Below are positions 54,586 through 64,000 of a DNA stretch of 64,000 bases, piece after piece; position 1 is the stretch's first letter, and each line of letters begins with the position of its first letter. The position numbers were made by a program, and so were the translations under genes. The notes under the pieces are model-generated. The model was not told where the DNA came from and made no database searches. It saw only the letters and a program-made list of their open reading frames with translations. The DNA is from Criibacterium bergeronii. GTDB taxonomy: Bacteria; Bacillota; Clostridia; Peptostreptococcales; Filifactoraceae. The stretch lies in contig NZ_MBEW02000005.1 of the NCBI RefSeq assembly GCF_001693775.2, positions 60,126 through 124,125 of the forward strand, written 5' to 3'.

Positions 54586-56615
54586 TATAGACTCACCATC
54601 CCTATAGACTGAATTTTAGCTGTCGGATCTATTTCATTGTAAGACAGAACAACTATTTCATTATTAATTTGTTCAACAAATCTTTTGAGATAAAATCTCA
54701 CAACAGGAGCAGTAATTATTATTGGAGATTCACCTGTAGATACTAATTTTTCTATTTCAGAAGTGATTTTGTTCGCTAATTTCTTGGATGAAGATGGGTC
54801 AAGTGCCATATATGTTCCTGTTTCTGTAGTTTGCAAACTGTCCATAATAACCTTTTCTAATGCTGGGTCAACAGTGACAACTTTTGCTGTACCATTTGGT
54901 ATGAACTGGTTTGTTATACTTCTAAACATTGATTGTCTTACATATTCTGTAAGCATATCTGTATCTTTAGTTACCAAGGCATAATCTGCAAGAGCTTCCA
55001 TTATTGTTGTAAGATTTCTTATAGATACATATTCTCTTAATAAATCTGACAATACTTTTTGAATTTCTCCTAAAGATAGGAGTGCAGGTGTCACCTCGTC
55101 TACTAGAGCAGGTTGTGTTTGCTTTAAATTTTCTACAAGCATTTTTACATCTTGTCTTCCAAGCAATTCATGAGCATGACGTTTTATAATTTCCGTCAAA
55201 TGTGTAGATATAATTGATGGAGGGTCAACTACTGTATATCCATATATTTCTGCTTTTTCTCTTTCTCTGCCGTCTATCCATTTTGCAGGAAGCCCAAATG
55301 ATGGCTCAAATGTATCAATACCTTCAATTTCTCCTTTTGCATTTCCAGGGTTCATCGCTAGATAGTGGTCAAATATTACTGAACCCTCAGCTACTTTCAC
55401 ACCTTTAATTTTTATAATATATTCATTTGGCTGTAATTGAATGTTGTCTCTTAGTCTTATCATAGGCACAATTATACCCATTTCAAGAGCACATTGTCTC
55501 CTAATCATAACAAGTCTATCGAATAAATCTCCACCTTGTGTCTTATCAGCAAGTGGTATAATTCCATATCCAAATTCCAGCTCTATTGAGTCAATATTTA
55601 AAAGAGGTAGTACATTTTCCGGTCTCCTAATTTCCTCAATATCCTCTTGTGCAGACGCAGCATCTTCTTGCTCTTGTGATGGTGCAAGCTCTGCTTTTCT
55701 AGTTGAAAAACCTGCAATGACGAATATAAGTGATAGAAACAAAAATGGTATAGTTGGAAGTGGGGTAAGTGACAAAGCAAATAATACCCCAGCAACTATA
55801 AACATTACAACGGGTTTTCTAAGAAGTTGTATTCTTAAATCTGCACCTAGACTTCCTTCAGATGCAGACCTTGTAACAATTATACCTGTAGCAGTAGATA
55901 TTAATAATGATGGAATGGATGATACTAAGCCATCGCCAACAGACAACAATGCAAATCTACCAAGAGCCTCTCCAGCAGTCAAATCAAGGTATACAATACC
56001 CATAATTATACCACCGATAAGGTTTATAAAAGTAATTACAATTCCTGCTATAGAGTCACCTTTAACAAACTTGGTAGCACCATCCATTGAGCCATAAAAG
56101 TCTGCCTCTTTTTGAATTTTTTCTCTTCTAACCCTTGCTTGAGCTTCATCAATCATTCCTGAATTAAGGTCTGCATCTATAGCCATCTGTTTACCAGGCA
56201 TAGCATCCAAAGTAAATCTTGCAGCAACTTCTGAAACCCTCTCAGAGCCTTTTGTAATAACCATAAAGTTTACAAAAACTATTATTATGAATACTATAAA
56301 TCCTACTACCGGGTTACCACCCATAACAAAGTTTCCAAAAGCATTGATAACCTCACCGGCATCACCTTTTAATAATATGTATCTAGTTGTAGTAATGTTT
56401 AACGCTATACGATAAATTGTCGTAATCAACAATATCGAAGGAAAGACCGAAAAGTCCAATGCTTCAGTATTAAACATTGCCAATAAAAGAATTAGCAAAG
56501 ATAGAGATATATTTGCTGATAACATAATATCTACCAAAAATGCTGGCATAGGTATGATTATCATCAAAATAAGACCGACTATTGCTATTGATACTACTAT
56601 ATCACCTGTCTTCAT
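54585..56615 (-). CDS. flhA: Flagellar export apparatus protein FlhA
   Basis: About 676 residues. Eight membrane helices span roughly residues 10-310. The FHIPEP motif region has RVSEVAARFTLDAMPGKQMAIDADL, quoted as AARFTLDAMPGKQMAIDADL, which couples proton flow to secretion. A cytoplasmic C-terminal domain (about 350-676) forms the nonameric ring. I chose the ATG at 56613-56615 with AAAGGGA six bases upstream, over one five codons earlier. Confidence 0.95.
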   Translation of the reverse strand: MKTGDIVVSIAIVGLILMIIIPMPAFLVDIMLSANISLSLLILLLAMFNTEALDFSVFPSILLITTIYRIALNITTTRYILLKGDAGEVINAFGNFVMGGNPVVGFIVFIIIVFVNFMVITKGSERVSEVAARFTLDAMPGKQMAIDADLNSGMIDEAQARVRREKIQKEADFYGSMDGATKFVKGDSIAGIVITFINLIGGIIMGIVYLDLTAGEALGRFALLSVGDGLVSSIPSLLISTATGIIVTRSASEGSLGADLRIQLLRKPVVMFIVAGVLFALSLTPLPTIPFLFLSLIFVIAGFSTRKAELAPSQEQEDAASAQEDIEEIRRPENVLPLLNIDSIELEFGYGIIPLADKTQGGDLFDRLVMIRRQCALEMGIIVPMIRLRDNIQLQPNEYIIKIKGVKVAEGSVIFDHYLAMNPGNAKGEIEGIDTFEPSFGLPAKWIDGREREKAEIYGYTVVDPPSIISTHLTEIIKRHAHELLGRQDVKMLVENLKQTQPALVDEVTPALLSLGEIQKVLSDLLREYVSIRNLTTIMEALADYALVTKDTDMLTEYVRQSMFRSITNQFIPNGTAKVVTVDPALEKVIMDSLQTTETGTYMALDPSSSKKLANKITSEIEKLVSTGESPIIITAPVVRFYLKRFVEQINNEIVVLSYNEIDPTAKIQSIGMVSL

Positions 56616-56643
56616 CCAATTCCCTTTCATAAAATATTATAAC

Positions 56644-57732
56644 TTATCTTTTAGCTTTTTTTAAATTCATAACATACGCCAATACTTCAGCTACTGCTTC
56701 ATAAAGTTTTGGTGTTATCATTTGATTTATATCAACCTGAGCATATAATGCTCGTGCTAAAGGCTTATTTTCAATAATTGGTATATCAAAGCTTTTTGCT
56801 TTTTCTTTAATTTTTTGTGCTATGTAGTCCTGACCCTTTGCTACTACATATGGTGCATCATATTTTTCTTCGTCATATTTTAACGCTACTGCAAAATGTG
56901 TAGGGTTTGTAATTATTACATCAGCTTTTGGAAGCTCCTGCATCATTCTTCTCATAGCAGCTTCCCTTTGCTTTTGTTTAATTTTCGACTTAATCTGAGG
57001 GTCTCCCTCACTTTGTTTCATTTCTTCTTTTACTTCTTGCTTAGACATCTTTATGTTTTTATTATAGCTATACCTTTGATATATATAATCAAATACTCCC
57101 AGTAAAAATATTACAAACGCCATCCTTGTTGCCATATTTATACTAAGATACCCCATCATATAAGAAAATTTTTGACTAGTAAGTTGATATGATTTCAAAA
57201 CTAATGGCAAATTATTCACTAAATATATATATCCAACATACCCGACTAAAATAATTTTTAGTAAAGATTTTACAAGGTTCATTACAGCCTGCATAGAAAA
57301 CATTCTTTTTAAACCCGAAATTGGGTTTAATCTATCAAGCTTGGGTTGTAGTGGTTCAGTTGTAAACAGTGTCCCTACCTGCATTCTTTGTACTATAAAA
57401 GCTGTAAAAAATGTTGGTATAAGAATATATAACACATCAATTACTGTAAAAGTGAGAGCTTTTAGCATCAATAAGTAAGCTTCTATGTTACTAATAGAGC
57501 TATTCTTGTAAGCCAACTCTATAAAATAATACATAGCTTTACTTAAATTGTCTAAAATTCTTCCTCCAAAAATCTGTACACTATATACAGCAACAATTAA
57601 AGTAACAGCACCAGTAAGCTCCTTGCTTTGTAGAACATTACCTTTTTTTCTTGTATCTTGTCTTTTTTTAGGAGTTGCCTCTTCAGTTTTTTCACCAAAA
57701 AACTGTAGGTCTATTTTTATTAGCTTATCCAA
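56644..57732 (-). CDS. flhB: Flagellar export switch protein FlhB
   Basis: A 362-residue protein with four membrane helices and the cytoplasmic switch domain. The autocleavage motif NPTH is at residues 276-279. The N-terminal FFGEKTEEATPKKRQDTRKKG is diagnostic (quoted in part: EKTEEATPKKRQDTRKKG). It changes substrate from hook to filament class. A second, NPTH-less FlhB-like protein lies near 28 kb. Confidence 0.95.
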   Translation of the reverse strand: MDKLIKIDLQFFGEKTEEATPKKRQDTRKKGNVLQSKELTGAVTLIVAVYSVQIFGGRILDNLSKAMYYFIELAYKNSSISNIEAYLLMLKALTFTVIDVLYILIPTFFTAFIVQRMQVGTLFTTEPLQPKLDRLNPISGLKRMFSMQAVMNLVKSLLKIILVGYVGYIYLVNNLPLVLKSYQLTSQKFSYMMGYLSINMATRMAFVIFLLGVFDYIYQRYSYNKNIKMSKQEVKEEMKQSEGDPQIKSKIKQKQREAAMRRMMQELPKADVIITNPTHFAVALKYDEEKYDAPYVVAKGQDYIAQKIKEKAKSFDIPIIENKPLARALYAQVDINQMITPKLYEAVAEVLAYVMNLKKAKR

Positions 57733-57760
57733 ATTCTCACCTAGACATAGTTAAATCTAC

Positions 57761-58543
57761 CTAAACTATCCTCAAAAACATATATACAAATTCTATCATT
57801 TGCTCAAATACGCCAAATATTAATGTTTTTATAAAAGGCATAGTAAAATAAATGATTGAAAAACCGACTAATATTTTAAATGGCATCCCAACTATGAATA
57901 CATTCATTTGTGGCATAACCTTAGCCATAAACGCTAATAATATATTCCCTAAGAACAATGTAATAATAATTGGCATTACTATTAACAACGATGCAACCAT
58001 AAAATATGAAACCAGCTTAGCAATATATGGCAACAAATTTTGACTGTAAATTTGTGACTGCCCAACCGGAACCATATTAAAGGAGTTAACAATTGCCCTA
58101 ATAATTAAATGATGTGCATCAGCAGCAAATAAAAGTAGATATGCAAAAGTATTGAATAAAAGTCCAGTTAGTGTATTATTAGCTCCAGTTGATGGGTCTA
58201 TAACATTAGCCATTGACAGTCCTATCTGTATGTCTGCATTTGACCCAGCTCCTACAAAAACATTAAAAACCATCTGTGCACAAAGTCCAATAAAAAATCC
58301 AAGTAGAACCTCTTTCATACACAAAAACAAAAATTCAGCTGTGCCAACTTGTAAATTCGTCTTTTGTATTATAAAAGGTAGAATTATATATGAAATTATC
58401 ATACTTAATCCTACCTTTAGAGGAGCAGGAATATTGTTTCTCGAAAAAACGGGGACAGTAGTCATAATTCCAATTATTCGAGAAAATATGAGGAGGTATA
58501 CATCTAATGACCTCATTACAAACGTTACAACATCAACTGTCAT
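57761..58543 (-). CDS. fliR: Flagellar export protein FliR
   Basis: A 260-residue membrane protein of the FliR/SpaR/EscT family, with six to seven hydrophobic segments. The LIFSRIIGIMTTVPVFSRNNIP N-terminal motif, quoted as RIIGIMTTVPVFSRNNIP, and QMVFNVFVGAGSNADIQIG-like middle are conserved. It forms the export gate with FliP and FliQ. It lies between fliQ and flhB, the standard order. Confidence 0.94.
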   Translation of the reverse strand: MTVDVVTFVMRSLDVYLLIFSRIIGIMTTVPVFSRNNIPAPLKVGLSMIISYIILPFIIQKTNLQVGTAEFLFLCMKEVLLGFFIGLCAQMVFNVFVGAGSNADIQIGLSMANVIDPSTGANNTLTGLLFNTFAYLLLFAADAHHLIIRAIVNSFNMVPVGQSQIYSQNLLPYIAKLVSYFMVASLLIVMPIIITLFLGNILLAFMAKVMPQMNVFIVGMPFKILVGFSIIYFTMPFIKTLIFGVFEQMIEFVYMFLRIV

Positions 58544-58563
58544 AATATTCCCTATTCAAAATT

Positions 58564-58833
58564 TTAACTTATAAATCCATTTATACTTAAAAATAAGTTT
58601 CTTGTAAAACCTACTATCGTAGAAATCATCCATGGTCCAAAAATAACCAGCGACAATAAAACCGCAACTATTTTTGGCACAAAAGACAATGTAGCTTCTT
58701 GTATTTGTGTAGTCGCTTGAAATACCGAAACCAAAAGTCCAACCCCTAAACCAATTACCAACATGGGAGCAGATAATAAAAGTATCATAAAAGCAGCTTG
58801 TTGAAATATTAAAACTACAACATCTACATCCAT
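58564..58833 (-). CDS. fliQ: Flagellar export protein FliQ
   Basis: An 89-residue protein with two membrane helices. QAAFMILLLSAPMLVIGLGVG and LVSVFQATTQIQEATLSFVPK (quoted in part: VSVFQATTQIQEATLSFVPK) match the family almost throughout. It is a subunit of the helical export gate. Confidence 0.95.
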   Translation of the reverse strand: MDVDVVVLIFQQAAFMILLLSAPMLVIGLGVGLLVSVFQATTQIQEATLSFVPKIVAVLLSLVIFGPWMISTIVGFTRNLFLSINGFIS

Positions 58834-58844
58834 AATTTAAACTC

Positions 58845-59654
58845 CTATCTAAATCCTAATACAATAGACCTTACAATAAGGTCCCAACCATCAACTAATA
58901 CAAATAAGAGTATTTTAAATGGCATAGATATCATCATAGGGGGCAACATCATCATACCCATAGACATAAGTGTTGATGAGACAACCATGTCAATAATTAT
59001 AAATGGGATGAATAGTAAAAATCCAACTTGAAACCCTGTTTTTAGCTCACTGATTATAAATGATGGTATTAAAACAGAATTTGGAATTTCTTCTAGTTTC
59101 AAATCTTTTTTATTTAATTTTTCATCCTTGGACAATTCTATAAAAAGCTTCAAATCAGATTCACGAGTTTGTCTATACATGAAATTTCTTAATGGTAGCA
59201 TAGAATTATCAATGGCTTCTTGCTGAGTAATTTGCTTGTCAAAATATGGTTTTAAACCATTTTGATATGCCTCATTGCCAACCGGTGCCATGATGAAAAA
59301 TGTCAAAAACAGTGCAAGTCCAATCATTACTTGAGAAGGTATAGACTGAGAAGTACCCATAGCCTGCTTTAAAAAAGACAAGATTACAGCTATTCTTGTA
59401 AAGCTTGTCATCATTATTAGAATACTAGGTAATAATGATAATACTGTGAAAAATAAAAGCAATGTTATAGAATCAGCTAAATCTGTACTATTCGACGTAG
59501 TGCCAAGATTAACAGATATATTTGGTATAACAGGAGCCTGAGGCGATGCTATATTGGAAGTTGCAAAAGAAACAATATCCCCTATGCAAAACATACATAA
59601 TAAAATTAAAATTGGAAAAACAAATCGCCTTAAATTTTTATTGCAGTTTATCAT
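58845..59654 (-). CDS. fliP: Flagellar export protein FliP
   Basis: About 269 residues. The start at 59654 gives a signal-like hydrophobic N-terminus (RRFVFPILILLCMFCIGDIV). An open frame extends upstream to a TTG, but that one lacks a usable ribosome site. The core has MMTSFTRIAVILSFLKQAMGT (quoted as SFTRIAVILSFLKQAMGT), PSQVMIGLALFLTFFIMAP and the C-terminal LLPPMMISMPFKILLFVLVDGW-like region. It overlaps fliO by 17 bases. Confidence 0.93.
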   Translation of the reverse strand: MINCNKNLRRFVFPILILLCMFCIGDIVSFATSNIASPQAPVIPNISVNLGTTSNSTDLADSITLLLFFTVLSLLPSILIMMTSFTRIAVILSFLKQAMGTSQSIPSQVMIGLALFLTFFIMAPVGNEAYQNGLKPYFDKQITQQEAIDNSMLPLRNFMYRQTRESDLKLFIELSKDEKLNKKDLKLEEIPNSVLIPSFIISELKTGFQVGFLLFIPFIIIDMVVSSTLMSMGMMMLPPMMISMPFKILLFVLVDGWDLIVRSIVLGFR

Positions 59655-59913
59655 TTTCTGAATCCAATTCCTTAATAAGTGTAAAGGAGTTATTAGCAAC
59701 TCCTAAAAAATACTTCTTATTTTGAAGCTCTACTATCATTAACTGCCTATCTTTTGAAATATATGCTATTTCGACAATTTTAATAGCCTTGCCAAACTTA
59801 TTATCCTTTTTTTGATAATATTTCATGCTCTTTTTGAGTGCAAACATCATTCCTGCTATTAAAGCTATGTACAAAATAATTTGTACAACCAGTATACCCA
59901 AGGAACTATCCAA
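59638..59913 (-). CDS. fliO: Flagellar biosynthesis protein FliO
   Basis: A 91-residue short FliO with one N-terminal membrane helix (LVVQIILYIALIAGMMFAL) and a beta-rich cytoplasmic domain (KIVEIAYISKDRQLMIVELQNKKY in part: AYISKDRQLMIVELQNKKY, then FLGVANNSFTLIKEL). It assists FliP assembly. The order cheY-fliO-fliP is standard in Firmicutes. Confidence 0.85.
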   Translation of the reverse strand: MDSSLGILVVQIILYIALIAGMMFALKKSMKYYQKKDNKFGKAIKIVEIAYISKDRQLMIVELQNKKYFLGVANNSFTLIKELDSENDKLQ

Positions 59914-60268
59914 TTACTTTTTTAACCGCTTCTAGTATTCTATCAGCTTGGAAAGGTTTAACAATAAAGTCTTTAGCGCCTGACTGTATAGCTTCTATTA
60001 CCATTGCTTGTTGTCCCATTGCAGAACACATTATAACAGTTGCATCAGGTGAATTTTTCTTTATTTCTTTAACTGCTTCAATGCCATCCATTTCAGGCAT
60101 TGTTATATCCATAATCACTAAATCAGGATTAAGTTCTTTGTACTTTTCTACAGCCTTTGCTCCATTTTCAGCCTCTCCAAGAACTTCATATCCGGCTTTT
60201 ACCAAGATGTCTTTTAGCATCATTCTCATGAATGCCGCGTCATCAACTAATAATATACCTTTTCCCAT
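59906..60268 (-). CDS. cheY: Chemotaxis response regulator CheY
   Basis: A 120-residue single receiver domain. The acidic pair is in LLVDDAAFMR, the phosphorylated Asp in LVIMDITMPEMDG, the Thr/Ser switch in VIMCSAMGQ and the Lys in DFIVKPF. CheY-P binds FliM/FliY to change motor output. The site GGAGG precedes the ATG. Confidence 0.95.
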   Translation of the reverse strand: MGKGILLVDDAAFMRMMLKDILVKAGYEVLGEAENGAKAVEKYKELNPDLVIMDITMPEMDGIEAVKEIKKNSPDATVIMCSAMGQQAMVIEAIQSGAKDFIVKPFQADRILEAVKKVIG

Positions 60269-60291
60269 TTCATATCCTCCAATTTTTTAAA

Positions 60292-61548
60292 TTATTGTAC
60301 TTTTTTTTCTTGTTTAACAATATCAGTAATTCTCATACCATAATTTTCATCTATAACGACTACTTCACCCATAGCTATCTTTTTGCCATTTGCTAAAATA
60401 TCTAGTGATTCACCAACTAGTTTATCTAGCTCAATTATACTGCCCGGTTTAAAATCTAAAATTTCATTTATCGGTCTAACTGTCTTACCCAATTCAACGG
60501 TAATTTTCAGCATTACATCTTTAATCAAATCTATGTTTTCAGGTAATCTTGCGTCCTGATACATATTAGCATCAAAATTAGAAAATTGAACTGGCTGGAC
60601 TTGTACCTGTGGTTGTGGCTGTCTATAATACGGTTCTTGATACATAGGCATTCCTTGTGGTTGAGGAGGCATCTGAGGTTGCGGTTGCTGCATAGGTTGT
60701 GGTTGTACCTGAGGTGGTATCTGATAAGATGGCTCCTGATTTATTTGATTATCAGATTGAGGTGGAATTTCTTGCTTAGGTTCAGGTTGTTCTTCTGCCT
60801 TACTAGATTTTCCTCCCATCATTGTTTCAACGAGTAATTTTGCAAAATCTATAGGTAATATTTGCATTATTTCTGAGTCAATAATATCACCTATTGTCAT
60901 ATCAAAAGCTGTACAAATTACCGGCTCATTGATATCTATATCGCCTGGGTCAAGCTTACCATTCTCCAATGAAACCTTATTTACAACAGGAGGAGTAATA
61001 TCGACCTTTTTATCTATCATTTCAGCTAATGATGTGGCAGACGCCCCCATCATTTGATTCATAGCCTCTGAAATAGCACTTAAATGTAAATCAGTTAACT
61101 CATCCGGTAAATCAGATTTTCCATCACCGCCCATCATTAGTGAAGTAATAATTTTTACGTCGTCTTCTTTTAAAATCAGCAAATTTGTTCCATTAATACC
61201 CACCGAATATCTAACAAATACAGATATAAAAGGGATTGGATATTTTTTTGCTATTTCTGCAATTGTAGTTTGCATGACTCTTGGAGTAGTTATCTCAACT
61301 CTGTTTTGTAAAAGAGTGAACATTGTAGTAGCCGCTGAGCCCATACTAATATTCCCGATTTCTCCAATTGCGTCCTTTTCGATATCTGATAGAGCATCTT
61401 CAAATTGTACTTCATTTATCAAACTAACTGTGTTATTTTGCACATCTATAGCTTGATTTTCTTGAGCTTGACCTTCGGATGAAGTATCCGACGTATTTCC
61501 GCCAGCTAACAAGGCATTGATTTCTTCTTGAGACAGCATATCACTCAT
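60292..61548 (-). CDS. fliY: Flagellar C-ring protein / CheY-P phosphatase FliY
   Basis: About 418 residues. An N-terminal FliM-like CheY-binding peptide ([13 protein letters not shown]) is followed by a CheC-type phosphatase domain (about 45-250) with two E-x2-N sites ([18 protein letters not shown] and [13 protein letters not shown]). Next comes a long Pro/Gln-rich linker (about 255-330), then a C-terminal FliN/SpoA domain ([21 protein letters not shown]). I chose the ATG at 61546-61548, which follows AAGGTG and overlaps the fliM stop. It replaces FliN in Firmicutes motors. Confidence 0.93.
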   Translation of the reverse strand: MSDMLSQEEINALLAGGNTSDTSSEGQAQENQAIDVQNNTVSLINEVQFEDALSDIEKDAIGEIGNISMGSAATTMFTLLQNRVEITTPRVMQTTIAEIAKKYPIPFISVFVRYSVGINGTNLLILKEDDVKIITSLMMGGDGKSDLPDELTDLHLSAISEAMNQMMGASATSLAEMIDKKVDITPPVVNKVSLENGKLDPGDIDINEPVICTAFDMTIGDIIDSEIMQILPIDFAKLLVETMMGGKSSKAEEQPEPKQEIPPQSDNQINQEPSYQIPPQVQPQPMQQPQPQMPPQPQGMPMYQEPYYRQPQPQVQVQPVQFSNFDANMYQDARLPENIDLIKDVMLKITVELGKTVRPINEILDFKPGSIIELDKLVGESLDILANGKKIAMGEVVVIDENYGMRITDIVKQEKKVQ

Positions 61549-62539
61549 CTGTTTCACCTTCTTCCTTTTCTATTACTTTACTTATCTTTAATGCCATATT
61601 TTTCTTGTGTATTCCAGGATTACCTAGGAATTTAATTTTATTATCTATGATTACTTCGAATTCTTCTCCAACTTTTTTGTTTAGCTTAATTACATCTCCA
61701 ACCTGCATAAAGATAAAATCTTCAACAGATATATAAGTTTCACCCAAAATAACTTGAGCTTCAAGGCTTGCATTTTTAACCTTTCTTTCAAGCTCAGCCT
61801 TATCTTTTTCCTCAACCTCTTTCTTAATGGTTGAAAACAAGAAGTTTGTAGATAAATGTTGTATTATAGGTTCTAAAACAATATGTGGAATACATATATT
61901 CATCATTCCCTCAACGTGCCCAACTTTTATAGCCATTGTAATCAGGGCTACTGTTTCATTCGGGGAAACTATTTGCACAAATTGTGAATTCGATTCAATT
62001 TTCTGTAGAGAAGGTGACAGCTCAATTACATTCTCCCAAGCCTCAGGCAAGAAATTAACCATGTTCCTAACAAGTTTAGATAAGATTATTAGTTCAATTT
62101 CTGAAAATTCTCTGTTCTCAGAATAATTAATTCCATTTCCCCCAAGAACTCTATCAATCATTGCAAATGATACAGCAGAAGATGTTTCAAATATTATTTG
62201 ACCAGGAAGTGGTGAAAAATCAATTACCGCTATCATTGAAGGATTTGAGATTGAATTGTTGAATTCATAGTAAGAAAGTTCTTCTACAGATGAAACGCTT
62301 ACTTCTGTCATTACCCTTAAATAGCCGGAAAGATAAGTGTTTAATACTCTCGAATAGTTGTCATATATTATTGACATTGTCTTTAGCTGGTCTTTGGCTA
62401 ACTTCTTAGGGCTTTTAAAGTCATAATTTTTTATTTTTACTTCTTTCGCATCTTCCTTGATATCTTCTACAGAAACATCACCATCGCCTATAGCTGAAAG
62501 AAGAGCATCTATTTCTTTTTGTGACAGTATATCTGCCAA
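61541..62539 (-). CDS. fliM: Flagellar motor switch protein FliM
   Basis: A 332-residue C-ring protein. The CheY-P-binding segment [16 protein letters not shown] is at the N-terminus. The middle domain has [13 protein letters not shown] [13 protein letters not shown], and the C-terminal SpoA domain ends at KISKVIE. It overlaps fliY and follows fliL by 17 bp. Confidence 0.95.
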   Translation of the reverse strand: MADILSQKEIDALLSAIGDGDVSVEDIKEDAKEVKIKNYDFKSPKKLAKDQLKTMSIIYDNYSRVLNTYLSGYLRVMTEVSVSSVEELSYYEFNNSISNPSMIAVIDFSPLPGQIIFETSSAVSFAMIDRVLGGNGINYSENREFSEIELIILSKLVRNMVNFLPEAWENVIELSPSLQKIESNSQFVQIVSPNETVALITMAIKVGHVEGMMNICIPHIVLEPIIQHLSTNFLFSTIKKEVEEKDKAELERKVKNASLEAQVILGETYISVEDFIFMQVGDVIKLNKKVGEEFEVIIDNKIKFLGNPGIHKKNMALKISKVIEKEEGETDE

Positions 62540-62556
62540 TGACTACACCCCCTATA

Positions 62557-62985
62557 CTATTGAAGTATCCTTTCAGAGAAAAATACATCTACAACGACTT
62601 CTTGTCCTAATAATTCGTTGATGTTATTTATAAGTCTCTTTTTCAATTCTAAAAAGCCTTGTTCAGTAGTAAAATCAGATGGCTTAGAATATGAAATGGT
62701 AGATATAATCTTATCTTTAATTTTAGGCATATTATTGCTAACTAAATCAGGGGTTTTTTTACCGATTACGTCTATGTATATATAGCCTTTAAAATACCTT
62801 CCAGTTGCACCAACCTGCGTAGAAATATCGCCTATTTCAATCGTAGCAGTCTTTGTTTTGTCAACTTTAGCCTCTCCCGGCTCCCCCGGTTGTCTAAATA
62901 CAACCAAAACTACAGTAGCAGCAAATACAAGTAAAGACATTACAAATACAGCAATGGATATTATTGTAATTTTTTTTGAGTCCAC
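62557..62985 (-). CDS. fliL: Flagellar basal-body-associated protein FliL
   Basis: 142 residues. One N-terminal membrane helix (IAVFVMSLLVFAATVVLVVF) and a periplasmic-type domain with RYFKGYIYIDV and the C-terminal LGQEVVVDVFFSERILQ typical of FliL. It surrounds or stabilises the stator near the motor. It lies between motB and fliM. Confidence 0.9.
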   Translation of the reverse strand: MDSKKITIISIAVFVMSLLVFAATVVLVVFRQPGEPGEAKVDKTKTATIEIGDISTQVGATGRYFKGYIYIDVIGKKTPDLVSNNMPKIKDKIISTISYSKPSDFTTEQGFLELKKRLINNINELLGQEVVVDVFFSERILQ

Positions 62986-62995
62986 TTTACACCTC

Positions 62996-63772
62996 TTAAT
63001 TTACACTATTTTGTGACTTTACATTTTTTGATTTCATGATTAGTATATCAACTCTCCTGTTTTTTGACATATTCTGAACACTGTCATTTTTTACAACAGG
63101 ATGGTATTCACTATAACCAGCAGCCGTAAGTCTCGTTGGTTCTATGTTACCTTGCTCAATTAAATATCTTACTACATTACAAGCTCTTGCTACCGAAAGC
63201 TCCCAGTTAGACGCAAACCTTGAATTGCTAATTGGTACATTATCGGTATGCCCTTCTACACTAACAAATTTATCTCTAAAATTTGGAGAAAGTAGCATTT
63301 TGCCTACATAGTTCATTAATACATAGGACTGTTGTTTCACAGTAGCACTCCCTTGGTCAAAAAGTACACTATCTTGAAATCTCAATAAAAGTCCTTGGTC
63401 TTCATTTATTACATCAACTGCGTCTTGCAAATTATTTTGCTGTAAGTATTCCTCAATTTGTTTTTGCATCTGTTCAAAATTTTCTGTTTCTGTGCCTGTC
63501 ACAGTTTGCATATCCATCTGATATGAGCTAGTGCCATCAGATACACTCCCTTGGTCAATGACACTGTCCTTAACTATTGTCTCTCCACCATCCAATATAC
63601 CAAGAGAGCCAGAAAACGACATTACAATTGCCTCGAATTTTTTAGCATCGACATTAGACATAGCAAAAAGTAAAACGAAAAAGCAAAGTAAAAGCGTCAT
63701 CAAGTCACCATAGGTGTTCATATACTCTGGAGCACCCATTTTAATTTCTTCTATTACCTGTTTCTTAGCCAT
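62996..63772 (-). CDS. motB: Stator protein MotB
   Basis: 258 residues. The proton-binding Asp23 is in YGDLMTLLLCFFVLLFAMS, the sole membrane helix. A linker leads to the OmpA-like peptidoglycan-binding domain (VEGHTDNVPI, NWELSVARACNVVRYL, RRVDILIM). With MotA it forms the ion-driven stator. It starts two bases after motA. Confidence 0.94.
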   Translation of the reverse strand: MAKKQVIEEIKMGAPEYMNTYGDLMTLLLCFFVLLFAMSNVDAKKFEAIVMSFSGSLGILDGGETIVKDSVIDQGSVSDGTSSYQMDMQTVTGTETENFEQMQKQIEEYLQQNNLQDAVDVINEDQGLLLRFQDSVLFDQGSATVKQQSYVLMNYVGKMLLSPNFRDKFVSVEGHTDNVPISNSRFASNWELSVARACNVVRYLIEQGNIEPTRLTAAGYSEYHPVVKNDSVQNMSKNRRVDILIMKSKNVKSQNSVN

Positions 63773-63774
63773 TT

Positions 63775-64000
63775 TTATGCTTCCCCTTTAGTTTGTTCAG
63801 CAGAATTTCTAAGTGAAGGTGGCAAAAACGCTTTAAGTTTTTCTTCTATTATTCTTGGATTTTCACCTGCTTGTATAGAAAGTAAACCTTCAAGCATGAT
63901 TTGTCTTTCCAACATTTCAACTGCCGAATTAACCTTAAGCTTATTAGCTATAGGCGTAAAAATCATGTTCGCCAACATTGAACCATACAATGTTGTTATA
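63775..64000 (-). CDS. motA: Stator protein MotA, C-terminal part (runs off window)
   Basis: The last 75 or so residues of MotA: the end of a membrane helix (LYGSMLANMIFTPIANKLK), then the cytoplasmic tail (EMLERQIMLEGLLSIQAGENP, quoted as MLERQIMLEGLLSIQAGENP, and PRIIEEKLKAFLPP). The 5' part lies beyond base 64000. It is the first visible gene of the fla/che operon, which must begin further upstream. Confidence 0.92.
   Translation of the reverse strand, partial: ITTLYGSMLANMIFTPIANKLKVNSAVEMLERQIMLEGLLSIQAGENPRIIEEKLKAFLPPSLRNSAEQTKGEA

Noticed and set aside
55441..56097. Plus-strand open frame of 218 codons opposite flhA
   Set aside because: It is a mirror of the flhA coding sequence, with odd composition, no ribosome site and no family match.

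Overview
The window is AT-rich DNA from a low-GC Gram-positive bacterium. Four things point to a strictly anaerobic, flagellated member of the Clostridia: class III (anaerobic) ribonucleotide reductase, a butyryl-CoA:acetate type CoA-transferase, a Firmicutes-style fla/che operon with FliY, CheC, CheD and SigD, and an Ile T-box. Peptostreptococcaceae-like affiliation is my guess and is not proved by the sequence.

Layout. 1-3.2 kb: 5' part of ligA, rlmH with an unusual C-terminus, an HD-domain protein, a small membrane protein and crcB. 3.6-9.5 kb: a maltodextrin-type operon on the minus strand (binding protein, two permeases, LacI-type repressor, malQ). It has one good promoter, two palindromic operators 33 bp apart, and a perfect 17-bp palindrome between the binding-protein gene and the permeases. 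9.6-13.7 kb: a flavin-binding reductase-like gene, then an Ile T-box leader and ileS; the IleRS carries a GIHH signature instead of HIGH. 13.7-17 kb: a truncated cbiD, a candidate small RNA or leader, a sigma-28 promoter driving an unknown coiled-coil protein, a CoA-transferase and tRNA-Leu(CAA). 17-28 kb: housekeeping genes (HPr, whiA, a DD-carboxypeptidase, scpAB, RNase J, aroF-aroB, fur, yraN). 27.8-29.8 kb: a detached FlhB-like/FliK-like pair with its own sigma-28 promoter. 29.8-36 kb: a PC4-like protein, a PPTase, miaB, ispH, plsC, cmk, a PP2C phosphatase and mntP. 36.4-41 kb: a decayed EAL gene, nrdDG behind paired NrdR boxes, and a PAS-GGDEF cyclase. 42.1-64 kb: one long minus-strand fla/che operon from motA (cut by the window edge) to an EAL-HDOD gene.

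How it works together. The operon encodes the stator (MotAB), C-ring (FliM/FliY), export apparatus (FliOPQR, FlhBA), placement GTPases (FlhF/FlhG), chemotaxis core (CheY, CheB, CheA, CheW, CheC, CheD) and SigD. Two sigma-28-like promoters outside the operon would connect SigD to an unknown 228-residue protein and to the FliK-like/FlhB-like pair. A c-di-GMP layer is visible: a GGDEF enzyme with an inhibitory site, a PilZ protein inside the che genes, an EAL-HDOD protein at the operon end and a decayed EAL gene.

No CRISPR array, prophage, intact insertion sequence or rRNA was seen. The most interesting items are the IleRS signature swap, the sigma-28 satellite genes, the candidate RNA divergent from one of them, and the uncharacterised genes in the tail of the fla/che operon.
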